In this document: positions 48,896 to 57,090 of the stretch, piece by piece
How the letters are laid out: the number at the start of each line of letters is the position of its first letter
How positions within the stretch are numbered: the first letter of the stretch is position 1
Assembly: GCA_944325255.1 (NCBI GenBank)
Contig: CALUZH010000009.1
Location: 62,001-126,000, forward strand
Length of the DNA stretch: 64,000 nucleotides
Reading direction: 5' to 3'
Origin: an uncultured Erysipelotrichaceae bacterium
GTDB lineage: Bacteria; Bacillota_I; Bacilli_A; Erysipelotrichales; Erysipelotrichaceae
Program-made: the position numbers and the translations under genes
The notes under the pieces: generated by a model
Database searches by the model: none
What the model saw: only the letters and a program-made list of their open reading frames with translations
What the model was told of the DNA's origin: nothing

Positions 48896-51124
48896 TTAAC
48901 TTTCCTCTTCTTTTTTAAGATATACTTCCCGCGGTTTAGAACCTTGGGCCGGACCGACAATGCCCCGCTCTTCCAAAGTTTCAATAATCCGAGCAGCCCG
49001 ATTGTAGCCGATACCAAAACGCCTTTGAAGCAAGGAAGTCGAAGCCTTTTGAACCTCGCATACATAGGCAATGACCTCTTCCATTAAAGCATCTTCTTCT
49101 TTGGCAAAAGCATTGCCATTTCCACCGTTTTGGGCATTTAAAAAGGCAAAATAAGAATCTTCATAAACCGGTTTTTGTTCCTTCTTGATATAATCGGTAA
49201 TTTTTTTGATCTCTTCGTCAGTCACATAAACACCCTGAATACGTATCGGTGAATTTTCACCCTGTGGCGCATAAAGCATATCGCCATTGCCAAGCAATCT
49301 TTCCGCACCGGTTTGATCAAGGATGGTCCGCGAATCGATTGAACTGGCAACTGCAAAAGAAATTCGGGAAGGTATATTGGATTTGATAATGCCGGTAATT
49401 ACATCGGTACTTGGACGTTGCGTTGCTACAATCAAATGAATGCCGCTGGCTCTGGCCAATTGGGTAATCCGTTGAATTGAAAGTTCCACTTCCTTGCCGG
49501 CAATAGCCATCAAATCAGCCAATTCATCGATAATGACAACAATATATGGCATCTTTGTCATTGGCTTTTCATCATCTTTAAGATTACTGTTATGCTCATT
49601 TACCAAAGCATTAAAGCCCCCGATATTACGGACACCGACATCGGCAAAAGCTTCATAACGTTCTTCCATAATGACAACTATTTTTTTAAGCATATTGGCC
49701 GCCATGGTCGCATCGGTAATGACCGGCCATAAAAGATGCGGTACATCATGATAAGGAGTAAATTCTACTTTTTTGGGATCAATTAAAACCAAGCGCACAT
49801 CATCAGGATAAGTACGCATCAAAAGTGAAGTAATAACCGTATTGATGCATACCGACTTACCCGAACCGGTTGCCCCGGCAATCAAGAGGTGGGGCATCTT
49901 ATCTAATTCGCAATAAACATTTTGTCCTAAAAGATCTTTACCTAAGGCAAAAAGCAAGGGATTAGTATTTTTACTTACGAGCATTTGTCTTATAAGCTCA
50001 TAAAGTCTCACGGTTGTCGGCTCAACATTCGGTATTTCAATGCCGACGGCACTGCGGCCGGGAATCGGTGCTTCAATCCGAATATCTTTAGCCGCTAATT
50101 CCATTTTAATATTATCGGAAATAGCTTGAATCTTTGATACCTTGACACTGCTGTCCGGCTTGATTTCAAATTTGGTTACGCTGGGACCGATATGGGTCTT
50201 GATCAAGGCGGCATCAATACCGAAATTATGCAATATCTCAATGACTTTTTCACCTTTAATATCAGCTGAAGTTTTGTTTACGCCTGAGCTTTTAACCGTC
50301 ACATTATCCAAAAGATTGATAGGCGGAAGATGATATCCGCTTTTTTCCGCTATTTTTTCTTCAAGCGGCATTACCGCTTCGCTTTTTTCTTTGCTTGCCT
50401 TATTCAAGATTTCTTCATCATGAATCTTGTTAGGAGCAACATCGGCATCGATAAAATATGGTGAACGGGTATAAGAAACCTCGTCATCATCTTTTAACTC
50501 CGAAGGCTTTAATTCGATATTAGTGAAGCTTTTGCCGGGCTTTTCTTTTTGATTAATCTTGACCTTTTTTTCCTCACTTTGGAGTTCTTGCATATCAAAA
50601 AAGAAATGGCGATAAACATCCAAAGGTATTAAAAGAATTAAGGAAATAATGATGCATACTGCCAAAAAGACATAGGTTCCCACTTCGGCAAAAAGGACAT
50701 ATAACAAGCTATAAAAAAAGCCTGCCAAAAGTCCGGCACCATAGGATTGAGCCAAGTTATTAAATAAAGTCTTAAAACAAGTGACGGCATATTGTCCCAA
50801 ATAAGCAAAATCATTAATGCCGTTATAAAGCAAGGCCTCTACAAGCAAGGAAGCCACCATGAGCAAAATAAAACCAATGGCTTGTTTAATGACTTTTTCT
50901 TGATGGTGATGAGCATATAAGGCATAGATGGCAAAAGCCATAATAGCCAACATAAAAAGCCAATAAAAATCACCAAAGATAAAAGCTGATAAATTTGCCA
51001 AAAATACGCCCACCAGGCCCAGCTTAAAAATCGCGAAGACCAAAAGGGCAAAGACTAAAACGGCAAGGATAATCCAAAAAAGCGGACTATCCTTTTTTGT
51101 GACCGGTTTTTTCTTCTTTGCCAT
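48896..51124 (-). CDS. ftsK: DNA translocase FtsK/SpoIIIE
   Basis: Membrane-anchored motor that moves DNA through the division septum. The 742 residues begin with MAKKKKPVTKKDSPLFW and four hydrophobic segments up to about residue 175, a linker, then the motor domain with Walker A IAGATGSGKSVCINTVITSL, RLVLIDPKKVEFTPYHDVPH and Walker B YIVVIIDELADLMAIAGKEV. At the C-terminus is the gamma winged helix (QKASTSLLQRRFGIGYNRAA) that reads DNA polarity sequences. The start overlaps the RNase J gene by 38 bases and CGAGGCAGATA precedes it. Confidence 0.96.
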   Translation of the reverse strand: MAKKKKPVTKKDSPLFWIILAVLVFALLVFAIFKLGLVGVFLANLSAFIFGDFYWLFMLAIMAFAIYALYAHHHQEKVIKQAIGFILLMVASLLVEALLYNGINDFAYLGQYAVTCFKTLFNNLAQSYGAGLLAGFFYSLLYVLFAEVGTYVFLAVCIIISLILLIPLDVYRHFFFDMQELQSEEKKVKINQKEKPGKSFTNIELKPSELKDDDEVSYTRSPYFIDADVAPNKIHDEEILNKASKEKSEAVMPLEEKIAEKSGYHLPPINLLDNVTVKSSGVNKTSADIKGEKVIEILHNFGIDAALIKTHIGPSVTKFEIKPDSSVKVSKIQAISDNIKMELAAKDIRIEAPIPGRSAVGIEIPNVEPTTVRLYELIRQMLVSKNTNPLLFALGKDLLGQNVYCELDKMPHLLIAGATGSGKSVCINTVITSLLMRTYPDDVRLVLIDPKKVEFTPYHDVPHLLWPVITDATMAANMLKKIVVIMEERYEAFADVGVRNIGGFNALVNEHNSNLKDDEKPMTKMPYIVVIIDELADLMAIAGKEVELSIQRITQLARASGIHLIVATQRPSTDVITGIIKSNIPSRISFAVASSIDSRTILDQTGAERLLGNGDMLYAPQGENSPIRIQGVYVTDEEIKKITDYIKKEQKPVYEDSYFAFLNAQNGGNGNAFAKEEDALMEEVIAYVCEVQKASTSLLQRRFGIGYNRAARIIETLEERGIVGPAQGSKPREVYLKKEEES

Positions 51125-52793
51125 TATCTGCCTCGATATTTATTTCCACAATTGCCGGCAAGACCATCGGTCTTTTACCGGTTTCTTTAAGGATATAACG
51201 GGATATTTTTTCTTTAGCTTCCATACGGGTTTGCATATTGTCATAACGTTTGTCTTTGACAGCTTCGGCAATCGTTTTAATTAAAATATTACCGATTTCT
51301 TGAATAATATTATCGGCATCTTTTAAATAAATTACGCCCCGGGACTGAACATCCGGCCCACCGATCAACTCTTTGGTCTTGAAGTTTAAAACCACGCCAA
51401 CCACAATAGCTCCGTCGGTAGACAAAGTTTCACGGTCTCTTAAAACCATTCCGGAGACATCAAGCTTATCCTTGCCGTCAATCATCGTATCATTTAAAGG
51501 AATCGTCTCTCTTGTCGATTTCAAATGACCATCGACAAAATAAGCAAATTGGCCATTATCCAAAATAATAATACGATCCGGCGTATAGCCCATAGAAAGT
51601 GCGATATCGGCATTGGCTACCAAGGCCGCATATTCGCCATGAATCGGAATATAATAATGCGGTTTTAAAAGATAGAGCATCATCTTAAGGTCTTCAATGG
51701 AAGCATGCATTGACAAAACTTCCTTGGAATTAACTCTTTTTACCGAAACTCCGGCCTTATATAAATCATTTTCCATATTGGAAGCCTCTTTTTCGGTACC
51801 CGGAATAATCGGAGAAGCAATAATAACCTTATCATCCGGTCTTAGCTCCAACAGGCGATCTTCACCAATACAGATTTTGTTCATCAAGCGGAAAACTTCA
51901 TTACCGCTTCCCGATATGATACAACAGATATTCTTCATATCATTATTAAAATTAGAATGCGAAACAATCAGTTCTTTCGGTACTTTATAATAACCGAGCT
52001 GCTCGCTAAATTCCAAAAAACGCAATTGTTCATCATCATAAAACATGATCTGGCGATGATATTTCTTACAAAGGTCAATCACTTCCATGACCCGATAAAG
52101 ATTTTGCTTATACATCGTAATCAAAATCCGCTCATCACCGGCCGCCTCAAAATAAGGCTCGACACACGGAGCGATATGATGATGCGGGGAAGTATAACCG
52201 CTGCGGGTCGAACCGGCCGACTCCGCCAGCAAGGCAAAGACCTTTTTTTCGCCCAGCTCAGCAAAATAACTGATGTCCATGCTGAAAGCATCGGCATTGA
52301 AATTGTTGTCGATAATAAATTCACTGGTATAGACAATTGGTCCATATTCGGTCGCAAAAGTCAAACCTACCGAATCAGGTATCGATTGCATAACCGGGAA
52401 GACTTGAATCTCATGACCGGCAATATGCAACTTCGAATGTCTTTTAATAATATTGATCTTCTTTTTAAGACCAAGTTTGTGGAAATTGCGCTCCAAAAGT
52501 TTTGCCGTCAAGGCCGTGGCATAAACATCGACATCGATTTCTTTTAAAAGATGACCGACAGCAGCCATGACATCATCATGACCATGGGTAATAAAAACCG
52601 CCTTGACCCGTTCGGCATGCGCTTTTAAGTAAGAAAAGTCAGGAATAATATATTCAATACCTAACTGTTCGGATCCTTTAGGATATTTTAAACCGGCATC
52701 AACCACAAAAATATCATTGTCGATTTCAATGACATACATATTTTTGCCGTCTTCATCCAGGCCTCCTAAAGCCATTAAACGAATTTCTTGCAC
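51087..52793 (-). CDS. RNase J-like beta-lactamase/beta-CASP protein with altered metal site (RNase J2-like)
   Basis: 568 residues with the RNase J layout: metallo-beta-lactamase part, beta-CASP insert and C-terminal domain (start MQEIRLMALGGLDEDGKNMY). The metal motif reads FITHGHDDVMAAV: His70, His72 and Asp74 are kept, but the final His of HxHxDH is Val75. A second normally conserved His (in HSIPDS) is Gln136 in MQSIPDSVG, and the GDFK Asp position is Glu158. HGEY and a His in MHAS remain. It therefore probably has weak or no nuclease activity and may be a structural RNase J2-type partner. GTG start, AGGAGGCATTTT ahead. Confidence 0.9.
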   Translation of the reverse strand: MQEIRLMALGGLDEDGKNMYVIEIDNDIFVVDAGLKYPKGSEQLGIEYIIPDFSYLKAHAERVKAVFITHGHDDVMAAVGHLLKEIDVDVYATALTAKLLERNFHKLGLKKKINIIKRHSKLHIAGHEIQVFPVMQSIPDSVGLTFATEYGPIVYTSEFIIDNNFNADAFSMDISYFAELGEKKVFALLAESAGSTRSGYTSPHHHIAPCVEPYFEAAGDERILITMYKQNLYRVMEVIDLCKKYHRQIMFYDDEQLRFLEFSEQLGYYKVPKELIVSHSNFNNDMKNICCIISGSGNEVFRLMNKICIGEDRLLELRPDDKVIIASPIIPGTEKEASNMENDLYKAGVSVKRVNSKEVLSMHASIEDLKMMLYLLKPHYYIPIHGEYAALVANADIALSMGYTPDRIIILDNGQFAYFVDGHLKSTRETIPLNDTMIDGKDKLDVSGMVLRDRETLSTDGAIVVGVVLNFKTKELIGGPDVQSRGVIYLKDADNIIQEIGNILIKTIAEAVKDKRYDNMQTRMEAKEKISRYILKETGKRPMVLPAIVEINIEADNGKEEKTGHKKG

Positions 52794-52803
52794 AAAATGC
52801 CTC

Positions 52804-54246
52804 CTATTCTTCTACTAATTCGCCATTGAGGGAAAAACTCATTGCCGAATTGATTTTTACTTTTACCAATGACCCTATTTCTACTTGCCGGCCAGTAAAA
52901 TTAACTAATTTATTTTCCGGGGTATAACCCGAATATACTTCTTTATTGCGTTTAGATATACCATCTACCAAAACTTCCACCGTTTGTCCTTCAAAACGTT
53001 TATTATGCATCAGAGCATAATCGGCAACTTTATGATTTAAAATCTGTAAACGTTCTTCCTTTTCTTCCATAGAAATAGTATCTTCCATATTATAAGCCGG
53101 GGTTCCTTCCCGCGGCGAGAAAATAAAAGTAAAGGCGTTATCAAATTTACAATAATCAACTACTTTCAGGGTATCATTAAATGCTTCTTTTGATTCATTA
53201 GGGAAACCGACAATTATATCCGTCGTAAAAGCGCAACCCGGTATAGCTTTTTTCAATTTATCAAAAAGTTCAAGATATTCTTTTTGGCTATAACGGCGAT
53301 TCATCTTCTTTAAGATTTCATCGTTGCCCGATTGCAAGGGCAAATGGATATAAGGCATAATATTGGGATATTTAGCTATAACAGCTATGGTCTCATCATC
53401 AAAATTCCAAGGGTGGGAAGTCATAAAACGTAAACGTTTAATGCCGCTTTCTGCCACCGCTGCAAGCAAAGTTGCAAAACCATGTTCCATATTTAGATCA
53501 CGGCCATAGGCATTGACATTTTGCCCCAAAAGACAGACTTCCTTATAGCCTTCTTTTACTAAGGTCTTAACTTCATCCACAATATCATCTAAAAGTCTTG
53601 AACGTTCCTTGCCTCGGGTATAAGGGACAATGCAATAAGTGCAAAACTTGTCGCAACCGTAAGCAATATTGACCCAGGCCTTATGTTTCAAAAAACGACG
53701 GGTTGGCAGATTCTCATATACTTCCCCCTGCCTTGAAAAAACTTCAACTACTTTCTCGTGTTTTTTCACCGCATCAAATAATAGCTTAGGTAAATTATAT
53801 ATATTATGGGTTCCAAATAGCAAATCAACCTGCGGATATTTATGCAATATCTCCTGTACTGCCCCCTCTTCCTGGGCCATGCATCCGCCCATGGCAATAA
53901 TAAGTTCAGGACTTTCCCTTTTTAATTTTTTAAGGGCACCCAATTCACCATAAACCTTATCTTCGGCATTTTTACGGATAGCACAGGTATTTAAAAGAAT
54001 TAAATCAGCCTTATTTAAGTCATCGACTGCCTCATAACCCAAATGTTCCAAGATGCCGGCAATGGTTTCCGAATCCCGTTGATTGGCCTGACAACCATAG
54101 GTACGCAAAAAATACTTTTTGCCCTTACCGATGTTTTTACACTCATCAGGTATAACAAAAAGTTCCCTTTCAATCGGCGAACGTTCTAAACTTCTTTTAC
54201 GAGCCAAGTTGATGGAAGGCAGATCATAATTATGTTTTTTGTTCAT
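52804..54246 (-). CDS. miaB: tRNA-2-methylthio-N6-dimethylallyladenosine synthase
   Basis: Radical-SAM methylthiotransferase for i6A37 of tRNAs. The 480 residues contain the MTTase domain (YFLRTYGCQANQRDSETIAG; ILLNTCAIRKNAEDKVYGEL; IAMGGCMAQEEGA), the radical-SAM CxxxCxxC in IAYGCDKFCTYCIVPYTRGK, HLPLQSGNDEILKKMNRRYS, and a C-terminal TRAM domain. The N-terminal extension DLPSINLARKRSLERS is usual in Firmicutes. I took ATG 54246; a longer frame extends back through the ferredoxin terminator. There is no clear ribosome binding site. It begins the miaB-RNase J-ftsK run. Confidence 0.93.
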   Translation of the reverse strand: MNKKHNYDLPSINLARKRSLERSPIERELFVIPDECKNIGKGKKYFLRTYGCQANQRDSETIAGILEHLGYEAVDDLNKADLILLNTCAIRKNAEDKVYGELGALKKLKRESPELIIAMGGCMAQEEGAVQEILHKYPQVDLLFGTHNIYNLPKLLFDAVKKHEKVVEVFSRQGEVYENLPTRRFLKHKAWVNIAYGCDKFCTYCIVPYTRGKERSRLLDDIVDEVKTLVKEGYKEVCLLGQNVNAYGRDLNMEHGFATLLAAVAESGIKRLRFMTSHPWNFDDETIAVIAKYPNIMPYIHLPLQSGNDEILKKMNRRYSQKEYLELFDKLKKAIPGCAFTTDIIVGFPNESKEAFNDTLKVVDYCKFDNAFTFIFSPREGTPAYNMEDTISMEEKEERLQILNHKVADYALMHNKRFEGQTVEVLVDGISKRNKEVYSGYTPENKLVNFTGRQVEIGSLVKVKINSAMSFSLNGELVEE

Positions 54247-54261
54247 ATCATATTTACAGCC

Positions 54262-54289
54262 ATAAAAAAACCAAGTGTACCTTGGTTTT
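54262..54289 (-). terminator. Terminator of the ferredoxin gene
   Basis: AAACCAAG/CTTGGTTT 8-bp stem (54268-54275, 54281-54288), 5-nt loop, T-run on the minus strand. Confidence 0.85.
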
Positions 54290-54461
54290 ATTGAGTAATA
54301 GCTCCTACCGGGCAAGTAGCTACGCAAGCACCGCAATCGATGCAGGTATCAGTATTGCATTCCGACTTGCCTTCTTCGTTCAATGATAATGAACCGGTAG
54401 GGCAGACACCTACACAAGCACCACAGCCGATGCAAGTATCGTGATCAACTTTTACTGGCAT
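54288..54461 (-). CDS. Ferredoxin, 2[4Fe-4S] clostridial type
   Basis: A 57-residue electron carrier that I translated by hand. It has two CxxCxxCxxxCP motifs: DTCIGCGACVGVCPTGSLSL and DTCIDCGACVATCPVGAITQ. It is Asp- and Glu-rich. GGAGGTTTGAA precedes the ATG. It is monocistronic, with a consensus promoter and a terminator, and could supply electrons to the radical-SAM enzymes MiaB and RimO or to IspH. That link is inference. Confidence 0.96.
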   Translation of the reverse strand: MPVKVDHDTCIGCGACVGVCPTGSLSLNEEGKSECNTDTCIDCGACVATCPVGAITQ

Positions 54462-54485
54462 TTCAAACCTCCTTGATACATGACC

Positions 54486-54514
54486 ATTATATCATCTAAA
54501 GGCAGCATTCTCAA
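54486..54514 (-). promoter_or_regulatory. Promoter of the ferredoxin gene
   Basis: TTGAGA (54509-54514), 17-bp spacer ending TGA, TATAAT (54486-54491) on the minus strand. The -35 overlaps the stop of the ABC ATPase gene. Confidence 0.75.
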
Positions 54515-55239
54515 TATTGAATTTTATCCAAAAATTGTTGAGTCCGCGGCATCTTAGGATGCAGGAAGAAATTTTCCGGATCATTTTCTTCGATAATATG
54601 GCCACCTTCCAAAAAGACAATACGGTTGGCCACTTTACGGGCGAAATTCATTTCATGGGTCACGATCAGCATCGTCATGCCCCGATCACACAAATCTTTC
54701 ATGACCGTCAATACTTCTTTGACCATCTCCGGGTCCAAGGCTGAGGTCGGTTCATCAAATAACATAATCTGTGGTTCCATCATCAATGACCGGGCAATAG
54801 CCGCTCTTTGTTTCTGACCGCCGGATAATTCTGATGGATAACTTTCAAGTTTATCGCTTAAACCGACTTTGGCTAAAAGTTCTTTCGCCTTTTTTAGGGC
54901 ATCATCGGGATTTTCTTTTAAGACCTTAAGCGGCGCTAACAACATATTTTGTTTAACGGTCAAATGCGGAAATAAGTGAAAGTGCTGAAAGACAAATCCG
55001 ATCTTTGAATAAACATAGGCACTGTCGGCATCATTGGTAAAATCAATTTTGCGCTCATCATAATATATTTCTCCCATGTCGGCTATCTCTAAGCCGCAAA
55101 GGGTCCGACAAAGGGTTGACTTGCCACTCCCCGAAGGTCCGATAAGGCAAACTACTTCACCATCATGCAAGGTAAAATCGATATTTTCCAGAGCGATAGT
55201 CGAACCGAACTTCTTGGTCAGATTTAAAGCTTTAATCAT
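54511..55239 (-). CDS. Polar amino-acid ABC transporter ATP-binding protein (GlnQ/HisP-like)
   Basis: 242-residue ATPase with Walker A LIGPSGSGKSTLCRTLCGLE (about 32-51), Q-loop FVFQHFHLFPHLT, signature YPSELSGGQKQRAAIARSLM and Walker B IMLFDEPTSALDPEMVKEVL, and H-loop IVTHEMNFARKVA. It overlaps the permease gene by 4 bases and is the last gene of the three-gene operon behind the T-box. Confidence 0.95.
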   Translation of the reverse strand: MIKALNLTKKFGSTIALENIDFTLHDGEVVCLIGPSGSGKSTLCRTLCGLEIADMGEIYYDERKIDFTNDADSAYVYSKIGFVFQHFHLFPHLTVKQNMLLAPLKVLKENPDDALKKAKELLAKVGLSDKLESYPSELSGGQKQRAAIARSLMMEPQIMLFDEPTSALDPEMVKEVLTVMKDLCDRGMTMLIVTHEMNFARKVANRIVFLEGGHIIEENDPENFFLHPKMPRTQQFLDKIQY

Positions 55240-55919
55240 ATTGTCAACTTCCTTTCAAGCTTATTGGCTATATATGATATGCAAATAGTCATCAAAAGAT
55301 AATAAGCACTGGCCATCAATAAGGGAATCAAGTAATTGTAATAAGTTGTTCCCAAAAGCCGGGCCTGCTGCAAAAGCTCGACGACCCCGATAGTCCCAAG
55401 CAATGAAGAATCTTTGATAAGCATGATAAATTCCGATACAAAGGGGGCAATTAAGCGACGCATAGCTTGAGGTAAAATGATATAGCGCATAATTTGTTTG
55501 CGGCTTAAACCCAAGGTTTTGCCGGCTTCAAATTGGCCCTTATCGATATTAATAATCTGTGAACGGATAAGTTCGGCACAATAGGCACCGGAATTGACAC
55601 TCATGGCCACAATCCCGCAAATATAGATATTGACCCGCAAATAACTGCCGGTAATCATTTGATAAAGTACCGGGAACCCAAGAAAGAAAAACAAGATCTG
55701 TAAAAGCATCGGTGTCCCACGGATAAGTTCAACATAGATATTGCCGATTATTTTCAAAAAACGGTTTTGTGAAAGCTTAAAAAAAGCTATCACAATGCCA
55801 ATCAGCGCTCCCAAAAGAGCGCTGACTAAGGCAATAGACAGACTTATTAAAGCCGCCTTAAACAAAATGGCAAAGTTTTCGGCAGTTAAAATAACTTGGA
55901 TGTTCATTAAATTCCCCAC
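55236..55919 (-). CDS. Polar amino-acid ABC transporter permease
   Basis: 227-residue permease of the HisM/GlnP family with about five membrane segments. The conserved parts are YVELIRGTPMLLQILFFFLG and the EAA motif QFEAGKTLGLSRKQIMRYII followed by LPQAMRRLIAPFVSEFIMLI. A single permease gene implies a homodimer. Overlaps the binding protein gene by 13 bases. Confidence 0.95.
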   Translation of the reverse strand: MGNLMNIQVILTAENFAILFKAALISLSIALVSALLGALIGIVIAFFKLSQNRFLKIIGNIYVELIRGTPMLLQILFFFLGFPVLYQMITGSYLRVNIYICGIVAMSVNSGAYCAELIRSQIINIDKGQFEAGKTLGLSRKQIMRYIILPQAMRRLIAPFVSEFIMLIKDSSLLGTIGVVELLQQARLLGTTYYNYLIPLLMASAYYLLMTICISYIANKLERKLTI

Positions 55920-56710
55920 TTCGTCAATAATTCTTGATATTCTTCACCGGCCATATATTCGCCAAGAAGTTCATTCAATTTGGCAATTAAAGCCGTATTA
56001 TCGGGATTGGTGATGAAACAGTATGAATCACTGGCCAATTCTTCATCCAAGACGGCAAGAGAATCATCGCTGTTGACATAATTCATCGCTACCGAAGTAT
56101 CCAAAACAACACCGTCATAGGCCCCGGTCTTGAGAGCTTCAACCAAGACCTTGGCATCAGTAGCCGTTACAACTTCTGCCCCTTCAATGGTATATGCCAA
56201 ATCAAGACAGGTTGTTCCCAATTGGGCTGCAATCAATTTACCGTTTAAATCTTCGGCATTATGAATATCACTGTCGGCATTTACTAAAACGGTTTGACCG
56301 GCATGATGATAAGGATCACTGAATAATACCTGTTTTTCCGGATCATAGCTGAATCCCGATACTCCTAAGTCTACCTGTTTAGTTTGAACAGCGGTGACGA
56401 TGGTATCAAATTCCATTTGCCGCCACTCAATCGTATATTCTTCACCTAACATTGATACCAAGGCATTCATCAAATCGACATCAAAACCAACAATTTCCCC
56501 GGTACTGCTGTCAAGACTTTCATAAGGTGGATAATCCGGTGAAGTACCGATAATCAAAGTATTTTCCATAATTAAATCAGTATTGAAGTCAGTATTTTCC
56601 GTAACTTCATTAATTTCATCATCACTACTTGGACTTACCTGACTTGGTGAATTGGTGGAGCAGGCTGTTAAAAGTAATAAGGCCGCCAAAACTGCAATTA
56701 ATTTTTTCAT
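55907..56710 (-). CDS. Amino-acid-binding lipoprotein of the ABC importer
   Basis: 267-residue lipoprotein. Signal MKKLIAVLAALLLLTACSTN (lipobox LTAC, Cys about 17), a Ser/Asp/Glu-rich linker, then the SBP_bac_3 fold: LIIGTSPDYPPYESLDSSTG, GFDVDLMNALVSMLGEEYTI and DTIVTAVQTKQVDLGVSGFS. In this family the residue set around DYPPYE, and an Asp-Xaa Asp late on, binds the alpha-amino and carboxyl groups; side-chain specificity cannot be read by eye. The ligand is probably the amino acid sensed by the T-box upstream. AGAAGGAGAAAGAAT precedes the ATG. Confidence 0.92.
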   Translation of the reverse strand: MKKLIAVLAALLLLTACSTNSPSQVSPSSDDEINEVTENTDFNTDLIMENTLIIGTSPDYPPYESLDSSTGEIVGFDVDLMNALVSMLGEEYTIEWRQMEFDTIVTAVQTKQVDLGVSGFSYDPEKQVLFSDPYHHAGQTVLVNADSDIHNAEDLNGKLIAAQLGTTCLDLAYTIEGAEVVTATDAKVLVEALKTGAYDGVVLDTSVAMNYVNSDDSLAVLDEELASDSYCFITNPDNTALIAKLNELLGEYMAGEEYQELLTKWGI

Positions 56711-56740
56711 AAATTCTTTCTCCTTCTAAATAATCTTTTT

Positions 56741-56782
56741 TTAAATATTTTCCTCTTTAATTAATCGTCGGCCATCATTCAT
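56741..56782 (-). CDS. Possible 13-residue leader peptide (MNDGRRLIKEENI)
   Basis: Between the T-box terminator and the binding-protein gene is a 14-codon frame with a strong GGAGG site 9 bases before its ATG. It encodes two consecutive Arg codons (CGA CGA). It lies downstream of the terminator, so it would be made only when the T-box reads through. It could be an accidental start or a short translated leader. Confidence 0.35.
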   Translation of the reverse strand: MNDGRRLIKEENI

Positions 56783-56799
56783 AAGCCATCACCTCCAAA

Positions 56800-57022
56800 T
56801 AAAAAATGCCGCCTTTATATAAAGACGACATCATCGCGGTACCACTTTACTTGTCTTGTTTCCAAGACCTCTCTTCCATAACGCCGGATCGCGTCACTCC
56901 CCTACTTTTATGTTCAGGGCGATATCTCCCAAATGCGTTTCAACGGTGATTTCCTGTCTGCTTCCACCATCCAGACTCGCTTTAAGGCATCATTTCCGCC
57001 TACTACCTTTGTTCATCGATAA
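56800..57022 (-). promoter_or_regulatory. T-box riboswitch upstream of the amino-acid ABC operon
   Basis: The 380-base gap between the importer operon and the coiled-coil gene holds this element. On the minus strand there is Stem I (AGTA, GGCGG...AAAGCGAGTC...CCGTT), then GAAACGCA, the T-box sequence AAAGTGGTACCGCGATGA (56831-56848) and a terminator stem ATGTCGTC.../GGCGGCAT (56806-56831) plus six T. By alignment with the tyrS T-box the specifier is ACG (Thr) at 56936-56938; shifted by one base it would be CGC (Arg, 56935-56937), which restores a purine 3' of the codon. The amino acid is therefore not settled. Confidence 0.9.
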
Positions 57023-57028
57023 TTCAAT

Positions 57029-57054
57029 ATTATACAATTTTCAATAATTGTCAA
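57029..57054 (-). promoter_or_regulatory. Promoter of the ABC-operon T-box
   Basis: Perfect TTGACA (57049-57054) on the minus strand. TATAAT (57029-57034) is only 14 bases away; an overlapping TAATAT gives a 16-base spacer. A transcript starting near 57022 fits the Stem I start. Confidence 0.6.
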
Positions 57055-57090
57055 TAGAATATGGAAATCATTTCTGAAAAATAGTGAAAA

